Notes: a model not told the origin generated them from the sequence alone. A stretch of DNA of 5,973 bases from Bryobacterales bacterium (GCA_003154855.1 PMEV01000076.1:1-5973); one strand, 5' to 3'; positions 1-5,369 are shown, counted from the first letter of the stretch. Made by a program: numbers and translations.

Positions 1-483
1 CGCAAGTGGGTGGTGCTGGGAGCGCTGGTGGGAATGCTCTCGTCGCTGCTGGTCTTCCAGTATGGGCAAGCGCGCATCTGGTTCGCCATGTCGCGGGATG
101 GGCTGCTGCCCGCGGCGTTCAGCCGGGTCCATGACGTACACCGCACGCCGCACATCAGCACCTGGGTGGCCGGATTGGTGGTGGGAATCCCCGCGGGCAT
201 CTGGGATATCGGGACCTTCGCCGACCTGGCCAACATCGGAACACTGTTCGCGTTTATTGTGGTCTCGGCGGGAGTGATCGTGCTGCGCCGGACCGATCCC
301 CAGCGCCCGCGCGCATTCCGAATGCCGGGCGTGCCGTGGCTGCCCGGTATCTCGGTGGTCTTCTGCCTGGTGCTGATGATGAGCCTGCCGCTCGAAACCT
401 GGGTGCGGTTCGTGGTCTGGCTGGTGATCGGCCTCGCGATCTACAAACTGTACGGCAGCAAGCACAGCCAGTTGGCATCATGA
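1..483 (+). CDS. APC superfamily amino acid permease (CAT/YfnA-like), C-terminal fragment
   Basis: This is the last 160 residues of an inner-membrane amino acid/cation symporter; the gene begins upstream of the window, and the frame is open from base 1 to the TGA at 481-483. Visible residues 22-37 (GQARIWFAMSRDGLLP), followed by RTPHIS at 48-53, are the hallmark cytoplasmic loop of the cationic amino acid transporter (CAT) branch of the APC superfamily. About five hydrophobic segments follow the family pattern, at roughly 4-20, 52-68, 74-96, 112-131 and 133-150, with the basic loop RRTDPQRPRAFRMPG between the third and fourth. Full-length relatives have about 450-500 residues, so roughly one third is seen. 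The substrate cannot be read from this part. The stop codon overlaps the start of the methyltransferase (ATGA), so the two are probably co-transcribed. Family assignment is firm; substrate and exact subfamily are open. Confidence 0.9.
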   Translation, partial: RKWVVLGALVGMLSSLLVFQYGQARIWFAMSRDGLLPAAFSRVHDVHRTPHISTWVAGLVVGIPAGIWDIGTFADLANIGTLFAFIVVSAGVIVLRRTDPQRPRAFRMPGVPWLPGISVVFCLVLMMSLPLETWVRFVVWLVIGLAIYKLYGSKHSQLAS

Positions 484-1106
484 GAAAACTATTCCTGATT
501 CTCGCCGCCGTTATGGCCGCGGCACAGACGGCGCATCAGCACCATCCGCCGGCTTCCCCAGAAGAGTACGCGCGCGTGCTCGAGGATCCCGCGCGCGACG
601 AGTGGCAGAAGCCGCACGCGGTCGTCGAGGCCCTGGCGCTGAGACCGGACGAGGCGGTCGCGGATATCGGCGCGGGCAGCGGCTACTTCGCGCGGCGCTT
701 CGCGCGGCACGCCGGCAAGGTGTACGCCGTCGATATCGACGAAGGGCTGCTGGCCATGGTCCGCAAAGACGCCCCGGCGAACCTGGTGACGATTCTGGCC
801 GCGCCGGACGATCCGAAGCTGCCCGAAAAATCTGTGGACACGATCTTCTTCTGCGACGTGCTGCACCACATTGAGAATCGCGCAACCTATCTGCCCAAAC
901 TACTCAAGGCTCTGCGACCCGGCGGCCGCGTGGTCAACATCGACTTCTATAAGAAGCCGCTGCCGCTTGGCCCGCCGGAATCCATGAAGCTCTCCGAGGA
1001 ACAGGTGATCGTAGAGTTCCAGGCGGCGGGCTTCCGGCTGGCGAAGAAGCTGGAGCTGCTGCCCTACCAGTATTTCCTGGTCTTCGAGCCGGCTAAGGGA
1101 TCGTAA
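480..1106 (+). CDS. Class I SAM-dependent methyltransferase with N-terminal signal peptide
   Basis: A 208-residue protein with the Rossmann-type methyltransferase fold. Motif I is VADIGAGSG at 60-68, the acidic ribose-binding residue is D85 in VYAVDID, a D120...FCDVLHHI segment lies at 120-131, and the post-motif III turn LRPGG is at 145-149. The start chosen is ATG 480, which overlaps the permease stop. It gives a basic n-region (MRK), a hydrophobic core and a cleavage site AAA|Q at 15-16, followed by the His-rich HQHHPP. A later in-frame GTG at 576 would give a cytosolic 176-residue form but would remove part of the SPEEYARVLEDPARDEW segment, which I recall as conserved in similar proteins, so the exported form is preferred. 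The substrate is unknown; the closest general types are Methyltransf_11/25-like or UbiE-like enzymes. Export is odd, because SAM is made and kept in the cytoplasm. The 3' end overlaps the convergent kinase gene by 14 bp. Confidence 0.85.
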   Translation: MRKLFLILAAVMAAAQTAHQHHPPASPEEYARVLEDPARDEWQKPHAVVEALALRPDEAVADIGAGSGYFARRFARHAGKVYAVDIDEGLLAMVRKDAPANLVTILAAPDDPKLPEKSVDTIFFCDVLHHIENRATYLPKLLKALRPGGRVVNIDFYKKPLPLGPPESMKLSEEQVIVEFQAAGFRLAKKLELLPYQYFLVFEPAKGS

Positions 1107-2379
1107 TCTCGACCAGCAGGCCGGGGTTCGCGTTGCGGGCCTGGATGCTGCCTTTGTGCAATTCGATGGCCCGGCGCGCGATGGCCAGGCCCAGGCCGAC
1201 ACCGCCGCTCGCGCGGTTGCGATCGGTATCCACGCGGTAGAAGGGGTCGAAGATGCGCGGCAGATGCTCTTCGGGGATGCCCGGGCCGTAATCCCGCACC
1301 AGCACCGAGACGGCGGCGTCCTTGCGGAGTCTGACCTCGACCGCGGTGCCGGCGGGCGCGTGGCGAATCGCGTTGCGAATGACGTTCTCGATGGCGCGGC
1401 GCAGCAGCTCGGGATCTCCGCGGACTTGGGCGGGCTCGGTCGCCGTCAGCTCGATCCGGCAATGGCGGGCTTGCGCTTCCACGGAGCAGTCGTCGACCAG
1501 GCCGCGCAGCAGCTCGTCGAGCGGGAACGGTTCCTGGCGCAGCGAAGCCGGGTCGCCCTCGGCGCGGGTCACTTGCAGCAGTTCGCCCACCAGCGCGTTG
1601 AGGCGGTCGGCTTCCTTCTGGATGCGATTCAGCGCGGCCTCGCGGTCTTCGCCCGAGCGGGCCAGCTCGACGGCGACGGCCAGCCGGGCCAAAGGGGAGC
1701 GCAATTCGTGGGAAATGTCGAGCAACAGGCGGCGCTCGGCGTCGAGCAGGGTCTGGATGCGGTCGGCCATCTGATCGAAGGAGCGCGCGAGCTGGCCCAT
1801 CTCGTCGCGGCGCTGGGATTTCAGGCGGGCCGAGAAATCGCCCCGACCGAAGCGCTCGACTGCTTTCTCGAGGCGGCGCAGGGGCGAAGTCAAGCGCAGG
1901 GCCAGCACGTAGGAGAGCAGCACCACCACGGCGACGATCCACAAATACTGCGGCAGGATAAAGGAAAAGCCCGGCCGTCCCAGAGGCACGATCACGAAGA
2001 ACCAGTAGCGGCCGTCATCGCTCTGATGCGCGATCACGGCGGGACGGAAGTCGAAAGCGCGCCCGCGCTCGCCGGCCCTGCGGACGAGTTCGCGGCGGTC
2101 CTCTCCGCTCAGCAGATCGCGGCCCCCGGCGTCGGTGAGCACACCGCGCGCCCGAAAGCCGGTGTGGAAGCGCTCCAGGAAATCGGCCAGCGCAGGGCGG
2201 CCTCCCGTCTCGAAAGCGTGACTCGCCTCCTCGGTCTGAAAGGAGAGGACGCGTCCCCAGAGGTGCTCGCGGCCGCGCGTCGAGCTCATGGCGGCCGAGG
2301 TGATGAATACGAATCCCAGCACGGCGACCGCCATCACCGCCAGGAACCACAGCAGAATTTTGACGAAGAGCGATCTCAT
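1093..2379 (-). CDS. Sensor histidine kinase, CpxA/EnvZ-type (HAMP-HisKA-HATPase)
   Basis: A complete 428-residue membrane histidine kinase. Domains in order: TM1 about 7-29; a periplasmic sensor region about 31-141; TM2 about 143-163; HAMP about 164-213 (starting LTSPLRRLEKAV); dimerisation/phosphoacceptor helix with the H box DISHELRSPLARL, phospho-accepting His at 224; and the ATPase domain with N box ENVIRNAIRH (331-340), G1 DYGPGIP (363-369), F box RIFDPFYR (375-382) and G2 GGVGLGLAIA (392-401). All residues needed for autophosphorylation are present. The sensor region has no Cys and no heme or Fe-S motif; its TDAGGRDLLSG and DDGRYWFFVIVPLG segments are compatible with a PAS/Cache-like fold, but the ligand is unknown. 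The start ATG overlaps the stop of the response regulator (ATGA), so translation is likely coupled and the regulator is its cognate partner. The stop lies inside the end of the opposite-strand methyltransferase gene. Confidence 0.95.
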   Translation of the reverse strand: MRSLFVKILLWFLAVMAVAVLGFVFITSAAMSSTRGREHLWGRVLSFQTEEASHAFETGGRPALADFLERFHTGFRARGVLTDAGGRDLLSGEDRRELVRRAGERGRAFDFRPAVIAHQSDDGRYWFFVIVPLGRPGFSFILPQYLWIVAVVVLLSYVLALRLTSPLRRLEKAVERFGRGDFSARLKSQRRDEMGQLARSFDQMADRIQTLLDAERRLLLDISHELRSPLARLAVAVELARSGEDREAALNRIQKEADRLNALVGELLQVTRAEGDPASLRQEPFPLDELLRGLVDDCSVEAQARHCRIELTATEPAQVRGDPELLRRAIENVIRNAIRHAPAGTAVEVRLRKDAAVSVLVRDYGPGIPEEHLPRIFDPFYRVDTDRNRASGGVGLGLAIARRAIELHKGSIQARNANPGLLVEITIP

Positions 2380-3065
2380 GCGACGGGCGCTTCTTCCGGC
2401 GTGCGGCAGAACTGGTAGCCCACGCCGCGCACGGTCTTGATCAGCGTGCGGTGCAGTTCGAGCTTCTTCCGAAGATGGCTGATGTGCATGTCGATGGAGC
2501 GCTCGAAGGGCGTGGCCTTGCGGTTGTAGATGGCCTCCGTCAGGTCGTCGCGGGAGAGGCCGCGGCCGGCCGCCCGCATCAGGATCTCGAGAATGTCGAA
2601 CTCGAGGGTGGTCAGTTCCACGCGCCTGCCGTCCACCGAGACTTCGCGCGAGCCGGGGTCCAGGCCGACGCCGTTGACCTCGAGCCGGATGCGCTCGCTA
2701 GGCTGCGCCTCGGTGCGGCGCAGAATGGCGCGAATGCGGGCCGCCAGCTCCCGCGGGTTGAAGGGCTTGGCCAGGTAATCGTCGGCGCCCAGATCGAGGC
2801 CCACGATGCGGTCGGCGTCTTCGGCGCGGGCGGTCAGCATGAGCACCGGCACACGGCTCTTCTGGCGGAGCTGGCGCAGGATCTCGAAGCCATCCATGCC
2901 CGGCAGCATCACGTCCAGCACCACCAGGTCGGAATCGCCGGAGGCCGCGCGCTGGAGCCCCCGCCGGCCCTCGTGCTCGACCGCGACGGAGAATCCTTCG
3001 CGCGTCAGGAACTCCACCAGCAGGGCGCCCAGCTCGACGTCGTCGTCAACGATCAGTACCCGCAC
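2376..3065 (-). CDS. OmpR/CpxR-family response regulator transcription factor
   Basis: A 229-residue two-domain regulator. The receiver domain (about 1-118) has the acidic pocket D7/D8, phospho-acceptor D51 in VVLDVMLPGMDG, the switch residue T78 in MLTAR and K100 in LAKPF. The winged-helix output domain (about 127-221) has the LTTLEFDILEILM recognition scaffold, SRDDL, and the segment TPFERSIDMHISHLRKKLE (185-203), which closely resembles CpxR; it ends with the wing KTVRGVGYQF. Phosphorylation by the overlapping downstream kinase should promote dimerisation and DNA binding. The start is a GTG at 3065-3063; the ten residues from it (MRVLIVDDDV) match the expected N-terminus of the receiver fold exactly, so this start is convincing. 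There is no clear Shine-Dalgarno sequence. A TACATT box ends 7 nt before the start codon, so the gene may have its own promoter. Targets cannot be read from the window. Confidence 0.96.
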   Translation of the reverse strand: MRVLIVDDDVELGALLVEFLTREGFSVAVEHEGRRGLQRAASGDSDLVVLDVMLPGMDGFEILRQLRQKSRVPVLMLTARAEDADRIVGLDLGADDYLAKPFNPRELAARIRAILRRTEAQPSERIRLEVNGVGLDPGSREVSVDGRRVELTTLEFDILEILMRAAGRGLSRDDLTEAIYNRKATPFERSIDMHISHLRKKLELHRTLIKTVRGVGYQFCRTPEEAPVA

Positions 3066-3072
3066 GAAATCG

Positions 3073-3078
3073 AATGTA
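3073..3078 (-). promoter_or_regulatory. Candidate -10 box (TACATT) for the response regulator-kinase pair
   Basis: On the - strand TACATT ends 7 nt before the GTG start of the response regulator, in the 59-bp gap after the TIGR03790 gene. No Shine-Dalgarno sequence is visible, and no well-spaced -35 hexamer could be found (TTTGCC is only 14 nt away). The position would fit a leaderless or near-leaderless transcript for the regulator and kinase. This is a weak call based on one hexamer. Confidence 0.25.
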
Positions 3079-3124
3079 GCACGAGCGCGGGGGGCAAAGA
3101 TGGGCGTTACAGATTTTCACGAAG

Positions 3125-4207
3125 CTACTTCAGCCGGCAGAGCGGGTCGCCTACCACGATGTTCTGCCAGCTCAGCGCGGGAATGGCCAGATAGTAACTC
3201 TCCGCCAAGTTTCTCCCGTTCAGATAGGCGGGAAAAAGAAAATCCGGGCGGGGAGTGAGGATGAGGTAGGGTTCGTAGACGTGGCCGCTCGCGCCGGTGG
3301 CGCCTTCGTGGAGGAAGTCCGCCGCCAGGCTTTGCGGGCTTCCGGCGAAGAAGTGCGGCGCGTCGTGCCAGTTAGTAATGTTCCAGTCGTCGGGCGGGCG
3401 CTTGAAGGTGCGGCCGTCGGAAGAAACGAACTCCACGGCGATGGCGCCGGGCAGCCACTGGAAGCCAAGCATCCGCTGCTTGAGATTGGGATCGTTGGAG
3501 CCCCAGCCCGCATAGCCGATCACGTCGCGCCGATTCAGGAGCACCTTGGGAGAGGCGTCGAAGACGACGCGGTCCGCGGGGAGCAGGATGGCGGCGTTGC
3601 GCAGCCAGTCGTCGCCGGTAACATCGTCGTCGGCCTTGAGATCGATGACCACCTTGCCTGCATTCCGGGCGGCGAGCGAGCGGTCGATGATAGCTTTGAC
3701 TTCGTCGAAGCCGTAGGCGGCCAGGCGGCAGACCAGGTAAATGGGGAACCGCGGATGCTGGAAGGGCTCGTCCCGGTGGCCGAAGAAAGGATTCGCGAGC
3801 GGGCCGCGGAGCGCGTGCTGGCTGCCCCGCAGGTCCTGGTAGAGGAGGGTGAGCTCGGAATCGACGGAGGCCTGATCGCCCTGCTGGCCGGATGAGCCGA
3901 TGATGCGCAGCGGCAGGCCCAGAGTGGTCACCAGGTACAGGATCTTCTCCTCGAGGTGGCGCGACTTGAGGCAGGCGGCCAGCGGGGCGGCGATCTTGGA
4001 GTCGTAAATGCCGCGTGGGATGGTCTCGTCCTCCTGGACTTCCAGCGTGCAGATGTTGGAGGCCTGAATGCCGCGCTTCTCGGCGTAGTAACTCGCAATG
4101 CGGCGCGAGACGTCGGAGGATTGGTTCACCACCAGCAGCACGTTTTCCGGCGACTGGCCCAGCGCGCAGGCCGCGAGGGCCACGAGGGCCGGAACGAAAC
4201 GCCGCAT
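3125..4207 (-). CDS. TIGR03790-family exported protein of unknown function
   Basis: A 360-residue protein recognised as a member of the uncharacterised TIGR03790 family by its overall motif order: VLLVVNQSSDVSRRIASYYA (24-43), YLVTTLGLPLRI (91-102), SVDSEL (114-119), YLVCRLAAYG (157-166), VIGYAGWGSND (229-239), GATGASGHVYEPY (302-314) and IVVGDPL (350-356). The N-terminus (MRR, a hydrophobic stretch, then ALG|Q at 15-18) is a signal peptide; LAAC at 11-14 also resembles a lipobox, though early for one. The protein therefore acts outside the cytoplasm. No function is established to my knowledge. The C-terminal pattern (GATG...EPY, then GRNLAESYY, then GDPL) resembles that of gingipain-like caspase-fold proteins, but the usual catalytic GHG appears as GWG; this is inference. 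The start is ATG 4207, one base after the cytochrome c stop codon (TAA-G-ATG), so the two are almost certainly one operon. Confidence 0.85.
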   Translation of the reverse strand: MRRFVPALVALAACALGQSPENVLLVVNQSSDVSRRIASYYAEKRGIQASNICTLEVQEDETIPRGIYDSKIAAPLAACLKSRHLEEKILYLVTTLGLPLRIIGSSGQQGDQASVDSELTLLYQDLRGSQHALRGPLANPFFGHRDEPFQHPRFPIYLVCRLAAYGFDEVKAIIDRSLAARNAGKVVIDLKADDDVTGDDWLRNAAILLPADRVVFDASPKVLLNRRDVIGYAGWGSNDPNLKQRMLGFQWLPGAIAVEFVSSDGRTFKRPPDDWNITNWHDAPHFFAGSPQSLAADFLHEGATGASGHVYEPYLILTPRPDFLFPAYLNGRNLAESYYLAIPALSWQNIVVGDPLCRLK

Positions 4208-4208
4208 C

Positions 4209-4628
4209 TTAGCGCAGCGCTTTCAGGTAGACCAGGATCGCCTCGGCGTCCTGGACGTTAAACTTGTAGGCCGGCATGGGCGGATCGGCAGGATGGCCGT
4301 GGGGATCCTGTGCGGTTTGCAGGAACTTCAGCAGGCCGATCTCACCCCACTTTTTCCAAAGCGCGCCCTGCGGCGTGATGTCCGGCGCAGCCGCATTCCA
4401 CTTGGGAATCGGATGAATCGGCTGAAAGCCCAACGCGGCGCCTCTCAGCACATGCGATCCGTCGGGCTGACCGGTCGGCAACATGGGCGTGTGACAATCG
4501 CCGCACAGGCCGACATTCTCAACCAGATACTTGCCTCGATCCAGCTTAGCGTCCTGGGCATGAACCAGCGGCGCGACAGCGAACAGAAGTATGAACATGC
4601 ATCCCGTTTTGCAGTGTGTGATCCCCAT
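4209..4628 (-). CDS. Exported single-heme cytochrome c
   Basis: A 139-residue class I-type cytochrome c. The signal peptide runs to about residue 24 (hydrophobic core MFILLFAVAPLV, cleavage VHA|Q at 22-25). The mature protein begins near DRGKYLVENVG, followed by the heme attachment motif CGDCH at 42-46 (Cys42, Cys45, proximal His46). The likely distal ligand is Met118 in PPMPAYKF, and the C-terminal helix DAEAILVYLKAL is typical of the fold. GKYLVE...GDCHTP resembles the cytochrome subunits of periplasmic dehydrogenases, so it probably shuttles electrons in the periplasm, but no dehydrogenase lies next to it. ATG 4628 was chosen because it lies 6 nt after a TAGCAT box and gives a Lys in the n-region; ATG 4598 (residue 11) is the alternative and keeps the heme domain intact. 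One base separates it from the TIGR03790 gene downstream. Confidence 0.88.
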   Translation of the reverse strand: MGITHCKTGCMFILLFAVAPLVHAQDAKLDRGKYLVENVGLCGDCHTPMLPTGQPDGSHVLRGAALGFQPIHPIPKWNAAAPDITPQGALWKKWGEIGLLKFLQTAQDPHGHPADPPMPAYKFNVQDAEAILVYLKALR

Positions 4629-4634
4629 GCACCA

Positions 4635-4664
4635 ATGCTACAATCCGGGCGGACACGGGCGCAA
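4635..4664 (-). promoter_or_regulatory. Candidate promoter of the cytochrome c/TIGR03790 operon
   Basis: Read on the - strand: TTGCGC (4664-4659), an 18-nt spacer, then TAGCAT (4640-4635), then 6 nt (TGGTGC) to the ATG at 4628. The first transcribed base would fall at or beside the A of the start codon, and there is no Shine-Dalgarno sequence, so a leaderless mRNA is suggested. The hexamers match the sigma-70-type consensus only partly. Confidence 0.4.
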
Positions 4665-4749
4665 GGGACGCTGTGCGGTCAGCCCCGGCGCCCGGCCCGC
4701 TCGTGGAACGCGCGGCCGTCCAGTTACCCCAAGACTCACTCCTGCGCGG

Positions 4750-4755
4750 TAAAAT
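4750..4755 (+). promoter_or_regulatory. Candidate -10 box (TAAAAT) of the DUF433/DUF5615 module
   Basis: TAAAAT is close to the sigma-70 -10 consensus and ends exactly 6 nt (CGTTGC) before the ATG at 4762. There is no Shine-Dalgarno sequence in front of the gene. The spacing would place the transcript start at or next to the start codon, which indicates a leaderless mRNA. No good -35 was found: TTACCC at 4724-4729 is 20 nt away. Confidence 0.45.
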
Positions 4756-4761
4756 CGTTGC

Positions 4762-4992
4762 ATGCCGTTGTCGGAACGTATTGTGGTCGATCCGGAGATC
4801 CTGGCCGGCAAACCGGTGATCCGCGGCACCCGTCTGGCCGTTGAGTTCATTCTGGAACTGCTCGCCGCTGGGCAGTCGGAGCCGGAAATCCTGAGAAACT
4901 ACCCAGGGCTGACGCGCGACGATCTTTTGGCCTGTCTCTCCTACGCCAGCTACCTGGCGCACGAGTACAAGGCGTACCCTATCCCGGCGTAG
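4762..4992 (+). CDS. DUF433 domain protein, probable VapB-like antitoxin
   Basis: A complete 76-residue protein that is essentially one DUF433 domain (PF04255). Its signature is RIVVDPEILAGKPVIRGTRL (6-25), then a helix with LELLAAGQSEPEILRNYPGL (31-50), then DDLLACLSYASYL (53-65). The family has a helix-turn-helix-like architecture and is commonly found directly upstream of a PIN-like DUF5615 gene, where it acts or is predicted to act as antitoxin and probable autorepressor of the operon. The same arrangement is seen here, with an 11-bp gap to the partner. The length is usual for a stand-alone DUF433 protein. ATG 4762 is the only reasonable start, as it is followed at once by the conserved RI-VDP segment. 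That it neutralises the neighbour is inferred from family and context. Confidence 0.9.
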   Translation: MPLSERIVVDPEILAGKPVIRGTRLAVEFILELLAAGQSEPEILRNYPGLTRDDLLACLSYASYLAHEYKAYPIPA

Positions 4993-4994
4993 AT

Positions 4995-4998
4995 CAGG
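4995..4998 (+). promoter_or_regulatory. Ribosome binding site of the DUF5615 gene
   Basis: CAGG lies 5 nt before ATG 5004, in the 11-bp gap after the antitoxin stop codon. It is a weak but well-placed Shine-Dalgarno match that supports this start, whereas the upstream antitoxin gene has none. Confidence 0.4.
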
Positions 4999-5003
4999 CC
5001 CGC

Positions 5004-5369
5004 ATGCGGCTCCTCGCAGACGAGAACTTTCCGAAGCCGGTCGTCGATTGGCTCCGGCACTCAGGCCACGACGTCCTTTGGGCCAGGACCGACTGCGCCG
5101 GATCGAAGGACTCCGAACTCCTGGATTTGGCCGAAGCGGAAGCGCGGGTCCTCGTGACGCTCGACAAGGACTTTTGGCAACTTGCCCTCCAGCGACGCCG
5201 GCCTCTTGTTCGGGCGGGCGTGGTTCTGTTTCGGATTCATCCCGCCACCCCCGAGAATCTCGATCCGCTTGTTCGCGCCTTTGTCGAGTCCAGCCAGGAG
5301 TGGCCGCGACACATCAGCGCCGTGAGCTCCGATGGCATTCAGATGGTGCTGTCCAAGCCCGCACGATGA
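5004..5369 (+). CDS. DUF5615 family PIN-like protein, probable VapC-like toxin
   Basis: A complete 121-residue PIN-like domain protein of the DUF5615 (Mut7-C-like) type. The N-terminal strand MRLLADENFP gives the first acidic residues D6/E7; SKDSELLDLAEAE (34-46) gives the second, D36; and VTLDKDFWQLA (51-61) gives D54 and D56. These match the metal-binding acidic positions expected of PIN-fold nucleases, so the active site looks intact and an RNA-cleaving activity is possible. Later strands RAGVVLFRIHP (70-80) and the helix LDPLVRAFVES complete the small fold. The start is supported by CAGG 5 nt upstream. It lies behind the DUF433 gene in the usual antitoxin-toxin order. No experiment in the family is relied on here for its target, and toxicity is inferred. 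Confidence 0.88.
   Translation: MRLLADENFPKPVVDWLRHSGHDVLWARTDCAGSKDSELLDLAEAEARVLVTLDKDFWQLALQRRRPLVRAGVVLFRIHPATPENLDPLVRAFVESSQEWPRHISAVSSDGIQMVLSKPAR

Larger units (their letters stand above)
4629..4761. other. Divergent intergenic region between cytochrome c and the DUF433 antitoxin gene
   Basis: 133 bp separate two divergently transcribed start codons. It is very GC-rich in the middle, with an AT-richer hexamer just before each gene (TAGCAT on the - strand, TAAAAT on the + strand). I found no convincing operator palindrome; a short GCGCGG occurs twice (4710-4715 and 4744-4749) but is too simple in this composition to be called. No RNA gene or terminator is seen here. Confidence 0.6.

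Noticed and set aside
1064..1942. 292-codon - strand frame overlapping the kinase
   Set aside because: It is an alternative frame of the same strand as the kinase, extremely Arg/Pro/Ala-rich, with no domain signal.
1156..2418. 420-codon open frame on the + strand across the whole kinase gene
   Set aside because: It is antisense to a complete histidine kinase with all its motifs. Its translation is Ala/Gly/Gln/Arg-rich without recognisable domains, and long antisense frames are expected in GC-rich coding DNA.
2451..3194. 247-codon + strand frame opposite the response regulator
   Set aside because: It is antisense to a textbook OmpR-family regulator. Its residues are a complement-strand shadow of that gene.
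3281..3895. 204-codon + strand frame opposite the TIGR03790 gene
   Set aside because: It is antisense to the better-supported family member, with low-complexity Gly/Ala/Val composition and no motif.
4209..4598. Shorter cytochrome c start at ATG 4598 (residue 11)
   Set aside because: The signal peptide would lose its only basic n-region residue, and the TAGCAT-6 nt-ATG arrangement favours 4628. The short form cannot be fully excluded: GGGA lies 3 nt upstream of 4598.
4710..4749. GCGCGG repeated before the antitoxin gene as a possible operator pair
   Set aside because: A six-base GC-only repeat is expected by chance in this composition, and it is not palindromic around the promoter.
4098..4844. 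248-codon + strand frame spanning the cytochrome c gene and the divergent region
   Set aside because: It runs antisense to the heme-binding protein, through both candidate promoters and into the antitoxin gene in another frame; no recognisable domain.
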